In this document: positions 11,681-22,405 of the stretch, in pieces
Position numbering within the stretch: the stretch's first letter is position 1
Layout: the number at the start of each line of letters is the position of its first letter
Source: Megalopta genalis
Lineage: Eukaryota; Arthropoda; Insecta; Hymenoptera; Halictidae
Assembly: GCF_051020955.1 (NCBI RefSeq)
Contig: NC_135026.1
Location: 7,044,501-7,108,500, forward strand
Reading direction: 5' to 3'
Length of the DNA: 64,000 bases
Translations under genes and position numbers: made by a program
Notes under the pieces: generated by a model
The model's database searches: none
What the model was told of the DNA's origin: nothing
The model's input: the letters and a program-made list of their open reading frames with translations, nothing else

Positions 11681-11968
11681 GTGAGGTGATTTGCAGCAAC
11701 TTTTTCTTTGGCGAGAATTTTCTCCGCGGCTTCGTTAACGAGTTATTAACGAAAAACACTGACCAATGAGAGGTCGCGTACGGCGGACGCCCCGCCCACG
11801 CGACCACTGCCGCTACCCCAGACGGCCGGCACGACGCGATACTGGCCGCGGGGCGGAGCGCCAGCTACACTCGCTCACCGATTGGTCCGCGTTTTTCGTT
11901 AATAACTCGTCAACGAAGCGGCGTAGGAAATTTCCGCAAAGGACAAAGTTGCTGCAAATCACCTGAGG
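11681..11968. mobile_element. MITE-B copy 2, core only
   Basis: Inverted arms (GAGGTGATTTGCAGCAAC at 11,683; GTTGCTGCAAATCACCTGAG ending 11,968) enclose the family core with GAGTTATTAACGAAAAACAC on the left and its complement on the right, plus the CCGCCCACGCGACC centre. The outer CAGGGTGTCCC ends are missing, so this is a truncated or diverged member. Confidence 0.75.
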
Positions 11969-12534
11969 AATCACCTCGTTACTCCACGTCGAGTGTAACG
12001 TTAGTTTTCGGACTGCCGTCCGAGTCCGGTGCATTAATCGCTTGGACGACGCGATAAGACCGCGCCGAAAAGAGTAATAAAGCCCAGTTAATTCAGATAA
12101 ACGCGATCCCCGCTCTCGAGGATGATTTCTCTGTTGGCGATAAAGCGCGGCGCGTTCTGCACAGCTACGCAGGAATCGCGTCGTGGATGGCCGCGCGATC
12201 GATCGATCGGCCCGACGAGGCATTATTATTCTATCGACGGAATTATTAGCGCAATTAGTTGCCGGCTAAACGGTTTTAAATACCCGGACAGTGTCGTTGG
12301 ACTACTTCGGCCGCGGTCGCGTGATCGATAGAGCTCGGGGCTCGCGTTATCGTCGTCGTTATCCTCGGTCCGGGATCTTTTTATGCCAGCCGGCTTCTAT
12401 TTCATCAAGATCTGCTCTATTCTGTTTTTTCTTGTTTATCTTTTCACGGAACCGTGCACGTTCGCTGGGCTCGAGATATTCTGGACAGTCTGCTGCAAGT
12501 TATTTTTATAACGGAAAATGTTATTGTAAAAATG
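11969..12534. other. Unassigned CpG-rich sequence
   Basis: CpG-rich with frames open on both strands (up to 136 codons, minus). The minus frame extends into the MITE-B core, which argues against a gene. Confidence 0.5.
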
Positions 12535-12850
12535 GGGATAAATAAATAAATAAATAGTATAAATAAATAAATTATAAATATAAATATAGTAAACTATAAA
12601 TATAAATATAATAAATTACAAACAGAAATGAAATATAAATATAGTAAATTATAAATATAATTACAATAAATTATAAATATAAATATAATAAATTATAAAT
12701 AGAAATGTAATAAATTACAAATATAAATATAATTACAATAAATTATGAATATAAATATAATAAATTATAAGTAGAAATGTAATAAATTACAAATATAAAT
12801 ATAATAAATTATAAATAAAAATATAATAAATTATAAATTTACCCATACAA
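12535..12850. repeat. AT-rich AAATATAAATATAATAAATT array
   Basis: Tandem degenerate units of about 20-45 bp built from TATAAATATAATAAATTA and TAGAAATGTAATAAATTAC. No coding potential. Confidence 0.9.
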
Positions 12851-13924
12851 ATAAATAAATTAAAAATGGAATCAAATTAAATACTATGGATATTTAGGAA
12901 TGCGTGAAACAAATTTCATCGAGATCTCGATCGAAAATTCGTCTTTAGTCCGCGTCACGGCGAGTTCAGCCCATTTGCGCGTCGTCCGATATATTTTCCA
13001 CAGTCTTTCAGCTTTGCCATCTCCCGTTGCTCGGTCTCCGATGTAAATTCACGAGCGACGACAACGACGACGACGCTGCGCCGCGCCGTCTCCTCTCGCT
13101 TATTCCGCGAGCTCGATTCTTATGGAATATTAACACCGCGTTGCAACCTCCTTCTGATAACGCGGCGCGGCGTCTCGCGCAATCGCGAACGCGTGACGTT
13201 TCGCGACCGAATGATCGCACGCCCATTGTTTCGCTCGCAGCCGGACGGATTAAAGTTTCAAGCGAGCCACTGTGTAACGCGTAGACGACACGCGTACACA
13301 CGCACGCACACACACACACACACATACAGCTCGCGTAGAAAAGTGCCTGCGCGCGCCGTACAACTTCAAGCAGAGCTTCGTCGGAATCGTTGTTTATTAA
13401 CAAGCCCCTGACCAACTTGGTGCTCGAAAGGTTCATATTCCTTGGCTATTGTTGCTACCGTGGCTCCCGCGTCTTTCGATCCCTTTTTGCTACACTTTTG
13501 CTTGGAATCAATGAGAAAACGTACCAGCCTCGCCTCTTATCCCATTAGGAAGTTTCTATACGATATCTGCTCGTTTCTCTTGGCTCGCAGACTATGCCGC
13601 GACTCGGTTTCCTTCAATTTTCCAGCTTGAGAATTGTCAGAACGTTAAATGAAATTCCATTGGAATCGAAGGAATCTGCTTCGAAATTGAAAGGAAATTA
13701 AACAGAGCTGCGTTTACGGTGAAATAAGGGTTCATTGGTTGCAATCCTCAACGACTTGGAAATACGAATCTAAGGAGCTTATTTTTCTCAAGGATTTAAA
13801 AATCCGAAGGACTATGGATATGGAAGCCATATTGGAAATCCAAAGTGCTATGAATGCTCGAGGAATTATAAATGTAAAGGGCCAGAATCCAAAAATCAGA
13901 CTAGGGACCCAAAGGGCAACTTAT
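12851..13924. other. Unassigned sequence with a CpG-rich centre
   Basis: Bases 12,950-13,440 are CpG-rich, with overlapping frames on both strands (142 codons minus, 85 plus). The minus frame crosses the CA repeat and encodes alternating Cys/Val there, typical of a repeat-derived frame. No gene is supported. Confidence 0.5.
13295..13324. repeat. (CA)n microsatellite
   Basis: Alternating CA with a few CG interruptions at its left edge. Confidence 0.95.
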
Positions 13925-14165
13925 GTAATGTGTAATCTAATGTAATATAATATAAAGTAATATGTAATATAATGTGTAATGCAATGTAATGTGTAATGCA
14001 ATGTAATGTGTAATGTAACGTAATGTAATGTGTAAAGCAATCTAATGTGTAACGCAATGTAATGTAATGTATAACGTTATGTAATGTAATGTGTAATGTA
14101 ATGTGTAATGTAATGTGTAATGTAATGTGTGATGTAATGTAAAATGTAATATATGTAATATTTAA
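13925..14165. repeat. TAATGTAATGTG minisatellite
   Basis: Tandem degenerate units made of TAATG and TAATGTG blocks, about 240 bp, running directly into the palindrome that follows. Confidence 0.95.
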
Positions 14166-14175
14166 TATATATATA

Positions 14176-14235
14176 TTTTTTTATTGTTGTTGACAATCGG
14201 TAACTATAAAACTTAAATATATTAAACTTAGATAA

Positions 14236-14269
<34 letters not shown>

Positions 14270-14428
14270 TTATATATAATAAAGACTTAAAACTTATAAT
14301 ATAACTTATAATATATAAGTTATATTATAAGTTTATATTATAAGTTTTAAGTCTTTATTATATATAAATTTATCTAAGTTAGTATATTTAAGTTTTATAG
14401 TTACCGATTGTCAACAACAATAAAAAAA
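14176..14428. repeat. 253-bp near-perfect palindrome
   Basis: The left half starts with seven T then ATTGTTGTTGACAATCGG. The right half ends with the exact complement followed by seven A. Pairing runs through TAACTATAAAACTTAAATAT and AATAAAGACTTAAAACTTAT to the centre near 14,310. The left arm carries an extra TA run (about 14,240-14,265). The high identity suggests a recent fold-back element or hairpin-forming insertion. Confidence 0.9.
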
Positions 14429-14433
14429 GGACG

Positions 14434-14493
14434 CAAGGCTCGAATAATTGTATCTCCTCTTCCCAAATTGTCCACTTATGTGCGCAATCCGAG
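14434..14493. repeat. Dispersed repeat shared with 51.2 kb
   Basis: This stretch (AAGGCTCGAATAATTGTATC and onward) aligns in the same orientation with 51,207-51,267. Shared blocks are GGCTCGAA, TTCCC and ACT/TCC elements. Both sit beside inverted repeats, so they may be one family end. Frames across the two copies read similarly on the minus strand (FG-x-RY then SSLA). Confidence 0.65.
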
Positions 14494-14494
14494 C

Positions 14495-15193
14495 GCGAAT
14501 TAGGGAGAAATTACTGCAAAGCACCGATCGTTTCCCCCGAAAGCGTTGTTGCAACATCGATAATTGTAAACTAAGAAACGCGAAGCCTGTCATTCGAAGA
14601 CCGATGGAGGTTCAACGTCGGAAGAATCGGCGCGAGAATTGAAGTCTTAAGAGAATTAAATTGAAGATCGACCGCCAGTCGGGGATTAATCGGTCGAAGT
14701 TCCGTCTAACAAAGTTCCGTAAAATCCGGTAAAGTTCGCACGTTTCGGGAGCCGGCTGATCGGATCCATTGATCGGATCGACGCGGGGCCGGGACTATAA
14801 TGCACCGTCGCCCCGCTGGATCGGTTCTGCTCGGCCCGTCGCCCCTTATCCACGGGGAACTTCTTTTTCCCCGCAGAAGTGTTTCAACTGAAACCGTTCC
14901 GGCCGATTTCCAATGTAAATTTACAAGCTCGTGGCGGCAGTTTGGCTCGGTCTGCGGATTCGGCTCGCCCCCATCGAATATTAATGCCCCGGAGCACGGG
15001 CTGCGTTTGACCCGTACCTGGGACCCGATTTTACGAGACCGCCCGGCGCCCCGTCGAAAACAAAACAAGAACCAAGAAAACCGGGAAGGGTGACCCGCGT
15101 CGGCCCAGTTTCACCGGGAAGACGGACTTCTCCGCCCACGGTTCACCGGTCCTCGGATATAGGGGACAAACAATTGCTTTTCAGGCTGCCTTT
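14495..15193. other. Unassigned CpG-rich sequence
   Basis: Frames of 97-120 codons overlap on opposite strands in CpG-rich DNA. None has a recognisable motif. Confidence 0.5.
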
Positions 15194-15500
15194 GGTCTTA
15201 TCCTCTTAAATTCTCGGCAAGGCCTTATTTTTTATAAAAATAATAAGAATTTTCTGTTGACATTGTGGTTTTGAATTAGAAGTGTTATTCTTTTATCCTT
15301 AGGTCCAGGGTAGGTTTTTGGTCCCAGCCCCCTAAATTGCTTCTTTGGTCTTGATCTCTTAAATTCTTGATGTGGGTTACGCCTTATTTTCATAAAATAA
15401 CAAGAATTTTTTGTTAACATCGCGGGTTTGGGTTAAGAGTGCCATTCTTTTGTGCTCAGGTCTGGGTTGAGCTTTTTGATCTCATCCCCCTAAATTGTTG
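15194..15500. repeat. Tandem duplication of a 153-bp unit
   Basis: Units begin at 15,194 and 15,347, each with GGTCTT-ATCTCTTAAATTC, followed by ACGCCTTATTTT and AACAAGAATTTT-type blocks. A partial third unit follows with CCCCCTAAATTG. The units are about 75-80% alike by eye. Confidence 0.8.
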
Positions 15501-15920
15501 GTCTGGGTTAGCTTCTTTAGCCACTAAATTCTTGGTTTAATTCTTGGTTAAATTCTTGGTTGGATTTAGGCCTGCGTTGGATCTCGTAGTTTTTTTTCAT
15601 GAAAACGACAATAATTTTCGGCAATTTTCGAAGCCGTTTAATCAGAAACTCGTTCGAATTGAGAAAACCCTGCGAAGTGAATAATTACGCAATTTCTGCT
15701 AGGATTCTACGAAGAATAATCACGCTTTGTATCGTTCGGTGAGCAACCACGATTTGCAAGTACAATATTCAGTAGAATTCTAATTACTACTTGAAGCAGC
15801 CACGAATCTCCAACTATTTAAACCGTGGCGATTCTACTTCCAAGTTAATCGAATCTACCCTTTCTACACCTGTAGCTTAACTCGACGTAGAATGGCCTCA
15901 ATAATGATAAAAGTCACTCT
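15501..15920. other. Unassigned sequence
   Basis: AT-rich, with short repeats of TTCTTGGTTAAATTC at 15,530-15,565. No gene is visible. Confidence 0.5.
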
Positions 15921-16035
15921 AATTAGAGTGCAATATTATATTATAATATTGTGAAATAGAGTGCAATACTATATTATCACACTGTGCAATAGAGTGCAAT
16001 ATTATAGTATATTATAATATTATGCAATAGAGTTC

Positions 16036-16095
<60 letters not shown>

Positions 16096-16440
16096 TATCA
16101 TAATATTGTGAAATAGAGTGCAATATTATATTATATTATAATATTATGCAATACAGTTCAATATTATATTATACTATAATATTACGAAACAGAGTGCAAT
16201 ATTATATATTATAATATTGTTCAATAGAGTGCAATATTATATTATATTATAATATTGTGAAATAGAGTGAAATATTATATTATATTATAATATTATGCAA
16301 TAGAGTGCAATATTATATTATATTATAATATTGTGAAATAGAGTGAAATATTATATTATATTATAATATTATGCAATAGAGTGCAATATTATATTATATT
16401 ATAATATTGTGAAATAGAGTGCAATATATTATATTATATA
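15921..16440. repeat. AATAGAGTGCAATATTAT minisatellite with an internal (TA)n run
   Basis: Roughly ten units of 45-55 bp, each with GTGCAATATTATATTATATT followed by ATAATATTGTGAAATAGA. A perfect TA run occupies about 16,042-16,092 in one unit. Each unit pairs with itself (AATATTATA/TATAATATT). Confidence 0.95.
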
Positions 16441-17744
16441 TTCCAATAGCACCCAGTAGCACCAATATTTTTTGCCTGTCAAAGTTGCGACTTAACCGCA
16501 CAGAATGGCACCGACTTGTCACATTAAGAAACCAACAACGCTGTAAATAATAATTCTATACTGCACTAATTTTAATGCGGGCTTCCTTGAACTCACATTG
16601 CCGTGTCAATGTTACCGAAATATTCAATCAACAGCATAGCTGTTTTTATTACATTTTAGAGGATCCCTTGTGAAATACGACTTCTGACCGCTGCCCGGCG
16701 CTTCTTGGCCCACAGTGCGACGTCACCGAAGTTTCCATCGACTCGTGGACGGACGTCGACGACGAACTCTCGGCGATAAACGCAGCGGACGGGCCATGGA
16801 ACTACGCGCGGTTTCCGCCGCGAGAACTTGGGAAAACTCTGTCCGCGAACAGCTCGATCGTCCGGCGGCCGATTCCGCGTTCGAGTGGCCCGAAGCTGAG
16901 CAAACAACGTAAAAAAAGCTCTCCCAGCGATTAGCAGCCGCGGCAGTCGACGCGGCCGGCTCGATCGAGCGTCTCGATTTTTGAGACGAATTTTTACGGA
17001 TCGATCGGTCGCCGCGCGGCACGCGCCGTTTGGTAAAGAATCATCGTGCCGGCGCGTTTAAAGCGACCTTAATCGCGGATAAAGGAACGAACACTCGAAA
17101 CATTTCGCTCGGAACGCGGGGATCCGATCGATGCTCGTTTCGTTCCCGGTAATTCAACGCGATCGGGTCGCGGCAGCGCCTCGTCTTTCGACTACGCTCG
17201 ATCCGATTGAACGGGATTCCCCGATTTTACGTCGCCGACGCGCCGCTATAATTACTGTAACAACGGGCGAAAAAAGAGAGTGCCGCACAAAGGGCCCCGC
17301 GATCTTTTATACACGACTCCGCCGAGCATCGCTCATTTCCGCGAGCCTCGAGATCCGCTTCAAAGAGATCGCGCCGTGGAACTCTTCGCCTCCGCGAATT
17401 ATTACGTCTCGGGATCTTCGACCGGGAAAGGTCGATGAAATTCGATTGTGTTCACCGAACCGTGTACCGTGCGCTGGATTTTTTTCCCTTCGAGCTCGGT
17501 CGAATAGAATTTAATGGAACGGCCCGAGGAAATTGAATATTTAATGCGTGCAAATGGGCCAGTCGTAGTTACAGGGTTTTTCATCCATTGCGCGACTCGT
17601 ATCGGAGACCAAAAGACTCGAAAATATTTGCGACAGTGGGACCGAAAATCTGTGCTTGGTTTTTACTGGAATTCACCAAATACCGTGAACAATGGTGCAT
17701 ATAGATTGCAAAAGATAAGAGTCAAACTTCATGTAAAAAATGTT
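16441..17744. other. Unassigned sequence with a CpG-rich island
   Basis: Bases 16,660-17,510 are CpG-rich and open on both strands (127 codons plus, 99 minus). No domain is recognisable. It could be regulatory or untranslated exon sequence; nothing decides this. Confidence 0.5.
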
Positions 17745-17945
17745 CGTATATGTATTATAGAATATATTATTATATTTTATTATTATTTATTATTATTACT
17801 GTATATTATATTATTATTATATTATATTGTATTGTGTTATATTATACTATATTATATTATTATTATATTGTATTATATTATACTATATTATTACTATATC
17901 ATATTATAATATTATTAATTATATATGTAATTAATAATATTAATT
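17745..17945. repeat. TATTATTATA low-complexity run
   Basis: About 200 bases of A/T only, composed of TATTATTATA and TATACTATAT units. The Tyr/Ile/Leu frame across it is an artefact. Confidence 0.95.
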
Positions 17946-18190
17946 ATTCCATCAAAGCAATCAGCTATATCAAGACGCAACAGCAACGAAGCTTGGGGTA
18001 GGGGGGCACAGAAGAGATGACATACCGAAGTGTTTCCTTATAACTGGACGGTGGACCTCTGTGCAAAATAAAATTAGTCTGTGTTCATTGCAAGAAACGC
18101 ATGTTACACGTCTTTTCCCTTTAAAACTTCTAGTTAGGCTGACTATGCCGCGAAGGCACTACTACGGCACGTAGCGATCCTACCGGCAGT
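17946..18190. other. Unassigned; possible MITE-A left-end fragment
   Basis: At 18,043-18,073 the sequence GACGGTGGACC then GTGCAAAATAAAATT resembles the MITE-A left end. No matching right end is seen; the satellite array follows. Confidence 0.4.
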
Positions 18191-19060
18191 TTCTAACGAG
18201 CCCCAGCCGCTTGTCGCTGGATGACTCACCGCTAGTACCCAGCGAGCGCTTGACGCTGGATGACTCACCGCTAGTACCCAGCGAGCGTCAGACGTTCAGT
18301 GGTCATAGTCACCGCTGGGGTACCCAACAAGCACTTGACGTTGGGGTACTATAGCTTTCGCCGGTGATTTATTGCTGGCCTATAGTTGTCGCCAGTGACT
18401 CACTACAGTACCTAGTTGGCTTTTGGCATTAGGGTACTATAGTTGCTGTCAATATTTCACCACAGTACCTAGTTAGCTTTAGACATTGGGGTATTATAGT
18501 TGTTATATATATAGGTTATTTAGTTATTATAGCCAGTGACTCACCACAGTACCTAGTTGGCGTTAGGTATTGGAAGTCTACAATCGCTGCCAGTGACTCA
18601 TCGCAGAACCCAGTTGGCTTTAGCCATTGGGAGACTACAGCTATCGCCAGTGACTCATCCTAGCACCCAGTAAACTTTAGACATTGGGATACTATAAGTT
18701 ACCGCTGGTGATTCGACGTATTACCCAGCTGGCCTTAGGCATTGGGAGACCATAGTTGCTGCCAGTGACTCAGCACAGTATCCAATTGGCTTTAGGCATT
18801 AGGAGACCATAGTTACCGTCAGTGACTCACCGCAATACCCAGTTAGCTTTAGGCATTGGGCGACTACAGACGTCACTAGTGACTCAACCTAGCACCCAAT
18901 AGGTTCTCGGTGTTGGGTGACACGCTGATAGTATCCAGCAGGCTTTAGACATTATGGTACTATAGCTGTCGCCAGTGATTCACTATACTACCCAGCTGGC
19001 TTTAGGCATTGGGGGCGCCACAGTTGCCGCCAATGAGTCGCCAGTGACGTTGTCTGTAAA
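18191..19060. repeat. Satellite A, array 1 (about 60-bp unit)
   Basis: About 14 degenerate units. Each contains GCCAGTGACTCACC, a TACCCAGTTGGC block, CTTTAGGCATTGGG and GACTATAGTTG. CCCAGT and ATTGGG within a unit can pair (one G-T wobble), so every unit can form a small hairpin. Units nearest 18,200 are more GC-rich (CCAGCGAGCG, GACGCTGGATG) and closest to the second array at 52.9 kb. There is no coding potential. Confidence 0.9.
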
Positions 19061-20160
19061 TCTCTAAAAAATCACGGCACCAGTGACGTCACCGATGAGC
19101 AGACCTAATCCAGACACAATCCATATACAACCAAGAGCAAACCTAGAGCTTTAGAGCTTCAGAGGTTCTTCTTTCTGAAGAACTTCTTCTTGTAAGCTTT
19201 CTCGTTTATATTTTGCACGCGGATCCACAGTCCAGTTACGCGTCGCATCTCGCAATTCCAACCGATCTCCGCAAAATTAAACTATCATTTCGCGCAGGAC
19301 CGCGTAATCCGATGAGGGAGCGCCGGCACAGAGACCGGCGAAAATATCCGCGGTCCTGTAATCACGATCCCATTCGTTCGGCGACGTTCAAGCGGCGAGT
19401 TGAAGCGGACGTTAACGAATTTCGGGGGTAGCCGCCGCGCGCGAAGGGCGGACATTTTTTCATTTCGGGATAGCTGGCGAGGTCCCGGCCCGTATCCCCC
19501 CCTCTCCGCCCTCCGTCTGTCTCGAAACCCTGACGAGTTTGAGATGCGCGCGTCCGCCTTAATTGAAGCATGATACGTTGCCCGCGTTTTGCATTTTTAA
19601 TCCCGTTCCGGACGGAAAAAGCGAAAACGTTGTTTGGGGGCTACAAGCCCCGTCTGATTATACGCTTGCTCCCCGCGAGCGCGTTCATAATTATTTGCAT
19701 ACCGTCCGGCCGGCCGTTTCAAACGAGAATCCTCTTGTCCGTGGACGGAAAAAAAGGACCGCCGATTTTGCTCGATATTTCGGTTTAACGAACTCGCGGC
19801 CGCCGCGGAGCGTTCCCGGGGCCGACGGCGGCCGCGTTCAAAGCTTAGCGCGGCGACCGGCCCCGGTCACTATGAACGTACGAACGCTTAATAAGCGGAC
19901 CGACGCACGAGTAACGAGCAATTATTCGGCTCGGCGTCGGATCCACGGCACGGCGGCCACTCGATCGATGCTCATTAATTTCCCATCGCTCATCCACGTC
20001 GAATCCTGAGAACCTCGATTCTCAAGCTTCCACAGGCTAGCTTCTTCGATTGAGAACGATACTGCTTGCCTTCGATCGCCGGACGGTTTTTTGGAATTTT
20101 TTTCGTTCGGATCTAGTGGGAGTTATAGCTGCGGACTTGGCATTATTATTAGGTGGTGTT
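19061..20160. other. Unassigned sequence with a CpG-rich island
   Basis: Bases 19,210-20,000 are CpG-rich, with frames up to 148 codons on the plus strand and 69 on the minus. No known domain is present. Confidence 0.5.
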
Positions 20161-20258
20161 TAAATATAATATAATATAATATAATAATATAAGATAATTA
20201 ATAATTATATTAACTATATTGCACTATTAAATTATACTAATTTTAATTAAGAAACGTA

Positions 20259-20316
<58 letters not shown>

Positions 20317-20330
20317 ATTATTATTATCAA
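20161..20330. repeat. AT-rich tract with (AT)n and (TTA)n
   Basis: TAATATAATA repeats, then an uninterrupted AT run at about 20,259-20,311, then a short TTA run. Confidence 0.95.
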
Positions 20331-20630
20331 TAAATGCGATTTTTCCTAAGGGTCCGTGAGCACCCTATGTGGACACTTTTATATATTACATATATTATAA
20401 AATAATGTATATATTATACACATTATACATGTTACGTTATGTATATTATATATTATGTACATAATTTAAAATATTATACATATTGTATTATATATTGTAT
20501 GTATATACATATTTTATAAGTTATTATATCTAATATTTTAATACATTATAAAATATATATTATATAATTTATATAGTATATTATATATAATATATAATAT
20601 AAATTGTATATAATTGTATAAAATTCATAT
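20331..20630. repeat. Degenerate AT-rich sequence
   Basis: After about 45 bases of ordinary sequence, the stretch is almost pure A/T with scattered ATTATATA-type repeats. Confidence 0.8.
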
Positions 20631-20794
20631 ATGAATTCTATAAAATTGTATAAAATTCCTATGGATTCTACAGAATTGTATAAAATTCCTATGAATTCTA
20701 AAAAATTGTATAAAATTCTTATGAATTCTATAAAATTGTATAAAATTCCATATAATTTTGTAAAATGCTTTTATATGACCGAGAGATTGTACAA
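20631..20794 (+). repeat. 30-bp minisatellite, forward orientation
   Basis: Four consecutive 30-bp units (20,631-20,750), each ATGAATTCTATAAAATTG followed by TATAAAATTCCT, then decaying copies. The period is a multiple of three, so a frame of 10-residue repeats stays open, but this is not evidence for a protein. The same unit occurs inverted at 21.5-22.4 kb. Confidence 0.95.
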
Positions 20795-21522
20795 GATTCT
20801 TAAAAAAATTCTATAAAATCTATCACTTGCACAAATAGCAAAAATATAAATTACACAACACAGGATTTTGTACAAAATAGAATATCGAAAATATAAAAAG
20901 CAGCAACAATTAAATAATCTAAATTCACTCTTTTCACTTATCTTGCCAAATAAGCGTCACTGGGTCAACATGACTCACCGACCGTTCCCAAAACTGCAAT
21001 TTCCTACGAAGCTTAAAGAGACGTCTGCATCCCTTAAAAAAAATGTTCTTCCGCGGAGATGACCGTGCATTGTTGACAGTACACGTGTTAGGCGATGACG
21101 ACGACGGCCAGATAGAATGATCTGTCCCCTTATTCCCGGGACTGGCTTCCGTCCGATTACGAATCGCCGAGACGGACTATCCTTATCACGGTTGTGCATC
21201 GTTTCCGACGACCTCGTTCGCTCCGCCGAGCACGAGGACACTTTTCCGCAAGTTTTGCGACGATCCACGCAACAAACCAACGCGACCATCGTGTGTGGTC
21301 CGTGACACTTTTCGTCGCTGCTCTCCTCGCCAACGTTCACTGCTATTCGCCCTGGCTAGCGCCGGTAGAATGGATCAATGTTCTACTTAACGTTAACGTT
21401 AACGTTCGTACGGCGGGCCATTTCGACGACAATGTAACCGAGCATCGCAGCTGCAATTATTTGTAATTTCGTTTATCGATTTCCTCTCACGGAATTTGTA
21501 TGTTTTGTGGACAAGTTTATGC
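20795..21522. other. Non-repetitive segment between two inverted minisatellite arrays
   Basis: About 700 bp, GC-richer from 20,950 to 21,470, with overlapping frames (121 codons minus, 90 plus) and no recognised domain. A small AACGTT run, ACGTTAACGTTAACGTT, sits at 21,390-21,406. Confidence 0.55.
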
Positions 21523-22405
21523 AATTCGTAGGAATTTTATACAATTTTATGGAATTCGTAGGAGTTTCAGACAATTTTATACAATTCGCAGGAATTTTAT
21601 ACAATTTTATAGAATTTATAGGAATTTTATACAATTTTATTTAGTTCATAGGAATTTTATACAATTTTATTTAGTTCATATGAATTTTATACAATTTTAT
21701 TACAATTCATAGAAATTTTATACAATTTTATAAAATTCACAGAAATTTTATAAATTTTTATAGAATTCATAGGAATTTTATACAATTTTATAGAATTCAT
21801 AGGAATTTTATATAATTTTATAAAATTCACAAAAATTTTTTACAATTTTATAGAATTCGTAAGAATTTTATACAATTCTATAGAATTCACAGGAATTTTA
21901 TATAATTTTATAAGATTCATAGAAATTTTAACAATTTTATAGAATTCGTAGGAATTTTATACAATTTTCTAGAATTCATAGGATTTTTTTAGAATTTGAT
22001 AGAATCCACTGAGATTTTATACAATTTTATAGAGTTCATAATTATATGCAATTCTATAAGGGTTGCATCAAATTTTATACAATCTCGTAGACAATTTCAC
22101 AAAACTTATAAAAAATTTGTAATGTTTCAGAGAATTCGTATAAATTTTATACAATTTTATAGTGTTAATAATTTTATACAATTCTACAAGGGTTGTGTAA
22201 AATTATATAAAATATCGTATGAGTTATCTAAAATATTAGACACACACACTTTGATCAAACTTATTTAAATTTTGTACAATTCTATAAGGGTTGTATAAAA
22301 TTTTATACAACTAAAATATTAAACAACTTTATAAAACTCACGTGAATTTTGTACAGTTTCACCGAACCCCCATAGAAATTATATAAAATTTCATAAAATT
22401 TCTCA
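21523..22405 (-). repeat. 30-bp minisatellite, reverse orientation
   Basis: About 25 degenerate units reading TTCATAGGAATTTTATACAA then TTTTATAGAA, the reverse complement of the unit at 20.6 kb. Copies are most regular from 21,580 to 21,960 and decay to the right. Confidence 0.95.

Noticed and set aside
18191..19060. CRISPR-like array
   Set aside because: Units are degenerate over their whole length with no conserved repeat and variable spacer pattern, no cas genes, and an animal-type sequence context.
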